The position numbers and the translations under genes were made by a program. Shown here piece after piece: positions 63,376 through 64,000 of a stretch of 64,000 nt of DNA. Under the pieces are notes generated by a model. The model had not been told where the DNA came from, made no database searches, and saw nothing but the letters and a program-made list of their open reading frames with translations. The DNA lies in the NCBI GenBank assembly GCA_013397795.1, contig VZTJ01004315.1, positions 1 through 64,000 of the forward strand. The letters run 5' to 3'. The first letter of the stretch is position 1. The number at the start of each line of letters is the position of its first letter. This stretch comes from Orthonyx spaldingii (lineage: Eukaryota; Chordata; Aves; Passeriformes; Orthonychidae).

Positions 63376-64000
63376 TTTTAACTGGTTTTCCATTAGAGAA
63401 AGAGTTTATCACGTCAGCTTAAAACATTACAGTGGGTGAAAATCATTCCCTCTACTAGAAGAAAAAAGGCATCCAAATTAATTAAGGAGACAGAAGAAAA
63501 ATTTTGTACCAGACTATTTAGAGATTTACACCATAAGAAGCAGTTTAATTTACTGCTCTCAGATGTGAGCAAAATTGAAGGATCTGACTTGAAAAAAAAA
63601 AAAAGTTTATGTATTCTTCATGCTGCACAAGCACAGCTGAAGTTGCTTTATCTGGCACTTAGAGAAAGGATGATAACATTCTCTTCTCCACACAGAAAGA
63701 TGTCACCTTCATACCAGACTAACTCTCTGTCCTCACACCTGAAGGTCTCTAGCTCATGGCTGGGACTCAGTTCTGACCACACAGTTAACTTAAGTAAACT
63801 TGTCACCTTGGAAGGTAGGGCCATAGGACAGTCCAGTCCCTGACACACAAAATGCCTCTTCTCCAGCTCTTTGCCTCATTTGAAGTCCAACCAGAACACC
63901 AGATGAAGGCTGAGCTTTCAGAGCCAGGAGGAAGCAATTCAAAGATGTATCCAGCACATGAATGCTTCCAGGGAAAAAATGACCACTCTGTAGCTATCCC
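63376..64000. other. Non-coding right edge
   Basis: It contains a 135-codon plus-strand frame (63436-63843) whose first half is lysine-rich because of A-rich DNA; it is unrecognised and lacks splice support. Nothing else identifiable before the window ends. Confidence 0.55.

Noticed and set aside
1..64000. Prokaryotic gene clusters, CRISPR arrays, rRNA or tRNA genes
   Set aside because: No densely packed long frames, no regularly spaced identical repeats, and no cloverleaf or rRNA sequence. Composition and the CR1/MIR elements identify vertebrate nuclear DNA.

Overview
This looks like nuclear DNA from a vertebrate, most likely a bird. It has no operons, no ribosome-binding-site/ORF packing, AT-rich composition, depleted CpG, and only short random-looking reading frames broken by stops. 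The most diagnostic sequence is at about 11752-11815: the 3' end of a CR1 LINE, the dominant avian/sauropsid retrotransposon, with its octamer-like tail. Three ancient MIR-type SINE relics (about 18655-18820, 61343-61460, 63258-63375) fit an amniote genome. Low repeat density points to a bird rather than a mammal, but the species cannot be named from sequence alone.

I find no gene whose product I recognise. The window reads as intergenic DNA or the inside of a very large intron. The longest reading frames (up to about 170 codons from an ATG) are no longer than chance would give over 64 kb in six frames, and none resembles a known protein.

Layout. 1-6400 has several exon-like segments bounded by good splice signals. 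Two minus-strand pairs are phase-compatible (1164-1259 with 43-115; 6210-6264 with 5876-5961), and there is one plus-strand segment (3761-3953). 6400-11750 is non-coding, with a paired-homeodomain palindrome (7046-7075), a GC-box palindrome (9125-9141) and a T15-AG/GTAAGT bounded segment (9593-9921). The CR1 tail follows. 11816-24700 holds a MIR, a compact hairpin cluster (18015-18066) and short tandem repeats. 24700-41500 is AT-rich and quiet; its best candidates are two enhancer-like clusters (35080-35124 and 35569-35599). 41590-41840 is a small CpG-bearing patch that could be a weak promoter or enhancer. 41840-57700 is non-coding with homopolymer and purine tracts. 57700-64000 holds a small open frame with a C-terminal hydrophobic segment (58930-59154), a diverged duplicated pair about 935 bp apart (60046/60979), and two MIR relics.

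Nothing in the window supports a multi-gene system, a CRISPR array, rRNA or tRNA genes, or an intact mobile element. The candidate exons and regulatory clusters are hypotheses for RNA-seq and multi-species alignment to test.
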